Source: Martelella sp. NC20 (GTDB taxonomy: Bacteria > Pseudomonadota > Alphaproteobacteria > Rhizobiales > Rhizobiaceae). Taken from it: a stretch of DNA of 64,000 bases. Location: positions 3,460,001-3,524,000 of the forward strand of contig NZ_CP054861.1 of the NCBI RefSeq assembly GCF_013459645.1, written 5' to 3'. Below are positions 59,472 to 64,000 of this stretch, one piece after another. The first letter of the stretch is position 1. Every line of letters begins with the position of its first letter. Both the position numbers and the translations under genes were made by a program. A model generated the notes under the pieces. It did no database searches. It was not told where the DNA came from and saw only the letters and a list, made by a program, of their open reading frames with translations.

Positions 59472-60515
59472 TCAGATCGGCGCCGGAAATGCCCGGTGCA
59501 GCCTTGCGATATCGCCGAGAATGTCGTCGGTCATGGCCACATCGGCGGCGGCGATGTTGGTTTTCAGCTGTTCCATCGAGGTGGCGCCGATGATGGCGGC
59601 GGTCACGAACGGGCGCGACAGCACGAAGGCGAGCGCCATCTGCGCCGGGTCCAGCCCGTGGGTTTCGGCGAGTTTGCAATAGGCATCGACGGCGGGCTCC
59701 TGATGCTCCTGCATCCGGCCGCCGAGATCGGGCGAGATGGTCGCGCGCGAGCCTTCCGGCACCCTGCCATTGCGATATTTGCCGGTCAAAAGCCCGGTCG
59801 CGAGCGGCGAGAACGCCAGAAGTCCGACATCTTCATGATGGGCAAGCTCGGCCATGTCGAGATCGTGGTGGCGGTAGAGAAGATTGTATTCGTTCTGCAC
59901 GGTGGCGATACGCGCCCGGTCCATCGTCTCGGCGCGTTCGAGATATTTCATCGTGCCCCATGAGGTTTCGTTGGAAAGGCCGACCGCGCGGATCTTGCCG
60001 GCTTTCACCAGATCATCCAGCGCGTCGAGCGTCTCGGCGATATCGATGCGGGCCTGGAACCGGTCCTGGCCGAAGGGGGAGTAGGACCAGGAATTGCGGA
60101 AATGGAAATGATTGCGATTGGGCCAGTGCACCTGGTAGAGGTCGATGTAGTCGGTCTTCAGCCGCTTCAGGCTCTGGTCCAGCGCGGTGCGGATGCCCTG
60201 CGGCGTCAGTGGACCGCCATTCCGGACCCAGGGCCTTCCGGGGCCCGCGACCTTGCTGGCGAGCACGATATCGTCGCGCTTGCCGCGCGCCTTCAGCCAT
60301 TCGCCGATGAATTCCTCGGTGCGGCCATAGGTTTCCGGACCGATCGGGGTCACCGGATACATCTCGGCGGTGTCGAAGAAGTTGACGCCGTTTTCCACGG
60401 CATAGTCCATCTGGGCGCTCGCTTCCTCCAGCGAATTCTGGCTGCCCCAGGTCATGGTGCCGAGACAGATTTGCGAAACCTCGATGCCGGTGCGGCCCAA
60501 ACTTTTGATTTTCAT
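59472..60515 (-). CDS. Aldo/keto reductase, Tas-like (347 aa)
   Basis: TIM-barrel NADPH reductase. Catalytic set: FFDTAEMYPV (D, Y), DDIVLASKVAGPG (K), YIDLYQVHWPNRN (H). Extended middle loop (RNHFHFRNSWSYSPFGQDRF) fits the Tas/YajO-like class. C-terminal IIGATSMEQLKTNIAAA is the NADP-binding end. Divergent from fabD with a 222-bp gap. Confidence 0.9.
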   Translation of the reverse strand: MKIKSLGRTGIEVSQICLGTMTWGSQNSLEEASAQMDYAVENGVNFFDTAEMYPVTPIGPETYGRTEEFIGEWLKARGKRDDIVLASKVAGPGRPWVRNGGPLTPQGIRTALDQSLKRLKTDYIDLYQVHWPNRNHFHFRNSWSYSPFGQDRFQARIDIAETLDALDDLVKAGKIRAVGLSNETSWGTMKYLERAETMDRARIATVQNEYNLLYRHHDLDMAELAHHEDVGLLAFSPLATGLLTGKYRNGRVPEGSRATISPDLGGRMQEHQEPAVDAYCKLAETHGLDPAQMALAFVLSRPFVTAAIIGATSMEQLKTNIAAADVAMTDDILGDIARLHRAFPAPI

Positions 60516-60737
60516 GAAATTACCTTAAGAAATGGCTGACGTGAACGGTTTCGGGAATTTAGCCGGAACCGCTCTGAACGCAAGCGCGTCCGGGGATTTT
60601 TCGGTCACGGTTTCCGGTCGGGGCGGTAGGCCCGCCCTTGACTTGGGCGAGTGAAACGTCAATTGGAGAACGCAAACCGCTGCGACCCGGACATGAAGGG
60701 ACGCGCGGGAGGTTTCAAGGCGAAGGGGCAGACCGAG

Positions 60738-61682
60738 ATGAGCGTTGCATTCACCTTTCCCGGACAGGGAAGCCAGACTGTCGGCATGGGCAAGGCAATG
60801 GCGGATGAATTCACCGCCGCCCGGCTGGTCTTCGAGGAAGTGGATGATGCGCTCGGCGAAAAGCTCTCGAACATCATCTGGGAAGGCCCCGAAGACCAGC
60901 TTCAGCTCACCGCCAACGCCCAGCCGGCGCTGATGGCGGTATCGCTTGCCACCGTGCGGGTGATGGAGGCCGAAGGGCTCGATCTTGCGACCGATATTTC
61001 CTATGTCGCCGGCCACTCGCTTGGCGAATATTCGGCGCTCTGCGCCGCCGGCACCTTCTCGCTTGCCGATACAGCAAGGCTTTTGCGTATTCGCGGCAAT
61101 GCCATGCAGCGCGCGGTACCGGTCGGAAAAGGCGCGATGGCGGCGATCATCGGTCTCGAATTCGAGGATGTCGAGGCGCTTTGCGCGGCGGCCGCGGCCA
61201 CCGGCGTCTGCCAGATCGCCAACGATAATGGCGGCGGCCAGATCGTGATCTCCGGCGAAAAAGAGGCTGTCGAAAAGGCGGTCGCGCTCGCCACCGAAAA
61301 GGGCGCCAAGCGCGCGCTGCTGCTGCCGGTCTCCGCACCCTTCCATTGTTCGTTGATGGCGCCCGCCGCCGACGCGATGGAGGAAGCGCTGGCGGAAGTG
61401 CGTCGCGGCGAACCGGTGGTGCCGGTGATCGCCAATGTCCGCGCCGCACCCGTTTCCGATCCCGATGAAATCATGAAACTGCTGGTCGAGCAGGTCACCG
61501 GAAGGGTGCGCTGGCGCGAGACGGTGAGCTGGTTTGCGGCAAATGAAATCGAAACGCTCTATGAAGTCGGCGCCGGCAAGGTGCTGACCGGTCTTGCGCG
61601 CCGCATCGAGCGCTCGCTCAACGGCGTCGCGATCGGCGCGCCGGGCGATATCGACGCGGCGCTGAAAGCGATCAAGGGCTGA
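60738..61682 (+). CDS. fabD: Malonyl-CoA-ACP transacylase (314 aa)
   Basis: Starts MSVAFTFPGQGSQTVGMGKA; the active Ser is in AGHSLGEYSAL (about residue 92) and His near SAPFHCSLMAP. It transfers malonyl to ACP for chain elongation. The start at 60738 (upstream GACCGAG) is chosen by family length; an earlier in-frame start adds non-homologous residues. Confidence 0.95.
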   Translation: MSVAFTFPGQGSQTVGMGKAMADEFTAARLVFEEVDDALGEKLSNIIWEGPEDQLQLTANAQPALMAVSLATVRVMEAEGLDLATDISYVAGHSLGEYSALCAAGTFSLADTARLLRIRGNAMQRAVPVGKGAMAAIIGLEFEDVEALCAAAAATGVCQIANDNGGGQIVISGEKEAVEKAVALATEKGAKRALLLPVSAPFHCSLMAPAADAMEEALAEVRRGEPVVPVIANVRAAPVSDPDEIMKLLVEQVTGRVRWRETVSWFAANEIETLYEVGAGKVLTGLARRIERSLNGVAIGAPGDIDAALKAIKG

Positions 61683-61693
61683 AGTGTTGAAAC

Positions 61694-61712
61694 GGCCCGC
61701 CTCGCGCGGGCC
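61694..61712. terminator. Hairpin GGCCCGC-loop-GCGGGCC between fabD and fabG
   Basis: A 7-bp GC stem (61694-61700 with 61706-61712) after the fabD stop, followed by TCCATC, so no strong T-run. Possible processing or attenuation site. A near-identical hairpin follows fabG (62478-62496). Confidence 0.5.
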
Positions 61713-61733
61713 TCCATCTGACGAGGTTGTGAC

Positions 61734-62471
61734 ATGTTGGATCTGACTGGCCGCAAGGCGCTTGTTACCGGTGCCAGCGGCGGCATAGGCGAGGCGATCG
61801 CCCGTATGCTCCACGCCCAGGGCGCGACCGTCGCGCTTCACGGCACGCGTGCTGAAAAGCTCGAGGCGCTGGCCGGAGAGCTTGGCGAACGCACCCATGT
61901 ATTTCCCGCCGATCTTTCCGATCGCGCCGCCGTCAAGGCGCTCGGCGAAAAGGCCGAGGCCGAGCTCGAGGGCGTCGATATCCTGGTCAACAATGCAGGC
62001 ATCACCAAGGATGGGCTGTTCGTGCGGATGAGCGATGCCGATTGGGAAAGCGTGCTGGAGGTCAACCTCACCGCAGCCTTCGTGCTGACCCGCACCATCA
62101 TGCATCCGATGATGCGCCGCCGCTTCGGCCGGGTCGTCAACATCACCTCGATCGTCGGCGTCACCGGCAATCCGGGCCAGGCCAATTATTGCGCGGCCAA
62201 GGCCGGGATGATCGGGTTCTCGAAATCGCTGGCGCAGGAAGTGGCGCCGCGCAACGTCACCGTCAATTGCGTGGCCCCCGGTTTCATCGAAACCGCGATG
62301 ACCGACAAGCTGAACGACAAGCAGAAAGAGGCGATCCTTGGCGCCGTGCCGATGAAGCGGATGGGCAGCGGTGATGACATTGCGGCCGCGGTCACCTATC
62401 TTGCCTCCAACGAGGCTGGCTATGTCACAGGTCAGACCTTGCATATCAATGGCGGTATGGCCATGATCTGA
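61734..62471 (+). CDS. fabG: 3-oxoacyl-ACP reductase (245 aa)
   Basis: SDR fold with TGASGGIGEAIA, NNAGITKDGLFVRMSDADWE, Ser in VNITSIVGVTG and Y-x3-K in ANYCAAKAGMIGFSKSLAQE. These match FabG, the NADPH reductase of type II fatty acid synthesis. 51 bp after fabD. Confidence 0.95.
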   Translation: MLDLTGRKALVTGASGGIGEAIARMLHAQGATVALHGTRAEKLEALAGELGERTHVFPADLSDRAAVKALGEKAEAELEGVDILVNNAGITKDGLFVRMSDADWESVLEVNLTAAFVLTRTIMHPMMRRRFGRVVNITSIVGVTGNPGQANYCAAKAGMIGFSKSLAQEVAPRNVTVNCVAPGFIETAMTDKLNDKQKEAILGAVPMKRMGSGDDIAAAVTYLASNEAGYVTGQTLHINGGMAMI

Positions 62472-62477
62472 CTTTGC

Positions 62478-62496
62478 GGCCCGCTTTGCGCGGGCC
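62478..62496. terminator. Hairpin GGCCCGC-loop-GCGGGCC after fabG
   Basis: Same stem as the fabD-fabG hairpin: GGCCCGC (62478-62484), TTTGC, GCGGGCC (62490-62496), then GTTG. No T-run; may be an attenuator. A 250-bp gap follows before acpP, which probably has its own promoter. Confidence 0.5.
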
Positions 62497-62750
62497 GTTG
62501 AAAATGCTGGAGAGACCGGCGACACGGTGCTTTTTGGGCTTTGCGCTCAGAACAAAGCGTGGTAAGCGGGCCGGGACTGACAAGAACAGTCCAGTGAGCG
62601 AAGCCCGGTCCATCGGCCGGGATTTCGGTCATAAGTGGGCTTTGGTTCACATATCTGCCGCGGCACCTTCCCTGTTGGAAGGCTGGCGGCTTTCACATAG
62701 CGGATGTTTCAGGCATGCCGCGGAACTTGAGACAGGTCGAGGAAACCGAC

Positions 62751-62987
62751 ATGAGCGATATCGCAGAACGCGTTAAGAAAATTGTAGTTGACCACCTGGG
62801 CGTGGATGCCGACAAGGTTGTCGAAAGCGCAAGCTTCATCGACGATCTCGGCGCCGACTCGCTCGATACTGTCGAGCTGGTCATGGCCTTCGAAGAAGAG
62901 TTCGGTGTGGAAATCCCCGACGATGCGGCCGATTCGATCCTCACGGTCGGCGATGCCATCAAGTTCATCGAAAAGGCTCAGGCCTGA
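62751..62987 (+). CDS. acpP: Acyl carrier protein (78 aa)
   Basis: [20 protein letters not shown] and [20 protein letters not shown], with Ser in D-S-L as the phosphopantetheine site. The ATG at 62751 follows GAGGAAA. Highly acidic helical protein. 249 bp before fabF. Confidence 0.97.
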   Translation: MSDIAERVKKIVVDHLGVDADKVVESASFIDDLGADSLDTVELVMAFEEEFGVEIPDDAADSILTVGDAIKFIEKAQA

Positions 62988-63040
62988 TCGACTGAAAATT
63001 CAGGGCGGCGTTCGGGTCAGACCTGCAACCCGCCTCGAAC

Positions 63041-63066
63041 GGCCCGGTTACACGGGCCATTTTTTT
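63041..63066 (+). terminator. Intrinsic terminator after acpP
   Basis: GGCCCG (63041-63046), GTTACA loop, CGGGCC (63053-63058), A, then T7 (63060-63066). A stable stem and long T-run between acpP and fabF; it would separate or attenuate the two transcripts. Confidence 0.85.
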
Positions 63067-63235
63067 GTCCGGCGTTCCGGGGTGAAAACGCATCAAGGAC
63101 GGTTTTGCTGACGGTTTTGCGCTTGTGACGAGAGCGTCTATAGTCAGGCGAAGGCCGATTCAGGCTGATGCGTGTCGGGCTCAAAACGTCGGCCACGATG
63201 ACAAGAAACTTGAAAAAAATGGGGGCGATCCACCA

Positions 63236-64000
63236 ATGAGGCGTGTCGTAATCACCGGTCTGGGCATGGTCACACCGCTCGGCTGCGGGACCGAGGTAAC
63301 CTGGTCGCGTCTGCTTGACGGCGTCAGCGGAGCAAGCAAGGTCACCGCGTTCGAAACGGAAGACCTTGCGGCCAGGATCGCCTGCTCTATCCCGCTCGGC
63401 GATGGCAGCGATGGCAGCTTCAATCCCGATCAGTGGCTTGAACCGAAGGAACAGCGCAAGGTCGATCCGTTCATCACCTATGCCATGGCGGCCGCCGACA
63501 TGGCGCTTTCGGATGCCGACTGGCACCCTGAAAGCGATGATGACCAGATCGCGACCGGCGTTCTGATCGGCTCCGGCATCGGCGGTCTCAACGGCATTGT
63601 CGAAGCCGGCTATACGCTGCGCGACCGCGGCCCGCGCCGCGTCTCTCCGTTCTTCATTCCGGGGCGGCTGATCAACCTCGCCTCCGGTCAGGTGTCGATC
63701 CGCCACAAGCTGCGCGGCCCCAACCATTCCGTCGTCACGGCCTGCTCCACGGGCGCGCATGCGATCGGGGATGCCAGCCGGATCATCGGCTTCGGCGATG
63801 CCGATGTGATGGTCGCCGGCGGCACGGAATCGCCGATATGCCGCATTGCGCTCGCGGGTTTTGCCGCCTGCAAGGCGCTCTCCACCAATTTCAACGATGA
63901 ACCCGAGCGCGCCTCGCGCCCCTATGATGTTGATCGCGACGGTTTCGTGATGGGCGAGGGCGCCGGTATCGTCGTTCTCGAGGAGTTGGAACATGCCAAG
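63236..64000 (+). CDS. fabF: 3-oxoacyl-ACP synthase II (partial, C-terminus beyond window)
   Basis: ATG 63236 begins MRRVVITGLGMVTPLGCGTE; 255 codons are seen to the edge. Active Cys is in SVVTACSTGAHAIGDASRII (about residue 168). The product elongates acyl-ACP with malonyl-ACP. The frame is open at base 64000. The Shine-Dalgarno is weak (GGGGGCG). Confidence 0.95.
   Translation, partial: MRRVVITGLGMVTPLGCGTEVTWSRLLDGVSGASKVTAFETEDLAARIACSIPLGDGSDGSFNPDQWLEPKEQRKVDPFITYAMAAADMALSDADWHPESDDDQIATGVLIGSGIGGLNGIVEAGYTLRDRGPRRVSPFFIPGRLINLASGQVSIRHKLRGPNHSVVTACSTGAHAIGDASRIIGFGDADVMVAGGTESPICRIALAGFAACKALSTNFNDEPERASRPYDVDRDGFVMGEGAGIVVLEELEHAK

Noticed and set aside
60525..62525. 666-codon minus-strand frame over fabD and fabG
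   Set aside because: Antisense to clear FabD and FabG; no family features.
63017..63994. Minus-strand frame of 325 codons over fabF
   Set aside because: Antisense to a clear FabF sequence; no start signal and no homology-like motif.
1..64000. CRISPR arrays and toxin-antitoxin pairs
   Set aside because: No regularly spaced direct repeats were seen, and the RHH gene has no adjacent toxin-like partner other than the ParB-like gene.

Overview
This window looks like chromosomal DNA of a high-GC alphaproteobacterium of the order Rhizobiales (Rhizobiaceae or a near relative such as Martelella; genus not determined). The evidence is the order rpsF-rpsR-DUF2232-rplI-dnaB-alr-radA-cvpA-purF, the fabD-fabG-acpP-fabF cluster, the paired psd-pssA genes, and the presence of palindromic intergenic mosaic repeats of the rhizobial type. 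No tRNA, rRNA or CRISPR array was found.

Left end (1-5640): an accessory, AT-richer segment. It holds a 50-residue ribbon-helix-helix protein translationally coupled to a ParB-type protein (cut by the window edge) behind a perfect inverted repeat, a 202-residue unknown gene split by an 841-bp IS5/IS427-type element, and a tight three-gene leftward cassette whose first product carries a PD-(D/E)XK-like nuclease signature. The cassette is a candidate unrecognised defence system. Then come a DUF2339 membrane protein and a DedA protein.

10267-18044: a four-gene exopolysaccharide operon, wecB / BcsB-like / nfrB-like / nfrA-like. It resembles the c-di-GMP-controlled N4-receptor polysaccharide system of E. 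coli, with the UDP-ManNAc-producing epimerase encoded in the same operon. 18036-23910: a ROK-family repressor divergent from a complete PotA/FbpC-type ABC importer plus a 2H phosphoesterase (DUF1868), with two strong palindromes in the divergent intergenic region.

23962-46819: mostly core metabolism and housekeeping: MOSC protein, MscS channel, phosphatase, HD hydrolase, YgfZ, Nudix, SRAP/HMCES, pssA, psd, Atm1-type ABC exporter, LysM protein, LOG protein, RarD, citramalate synthase, two tandem GFA proteins, cysS (with an AT-rich mosaic patch), an Omp25-like porin, MFS, DUF1349, SDR and purF. 46870-55101: cvpA, radA, alr, dnaB, rplI, DUF2232, rpsR and rpsF, all leftward.

55102-57264: a small AT-rich island inside the core region. 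It holds an AbiTii-domain protein convergent with an unrelated 201-residue protein; both carry the same short RVN-x-NS-x-D-x-S-x-N motif. This is the second candidate novel (phage-related) module. 57265-64000: a siderophore-interacting protein, a Ca/Na antiporter, an aldo/keto reductase, and the fatty acid cluster fabD-fabG-acpP-fabF, the last truncated by the window end. Two repeat families (A: gagagatg-type mosaic; B: cggg-type palindrome) occupy several intergenic gaps.
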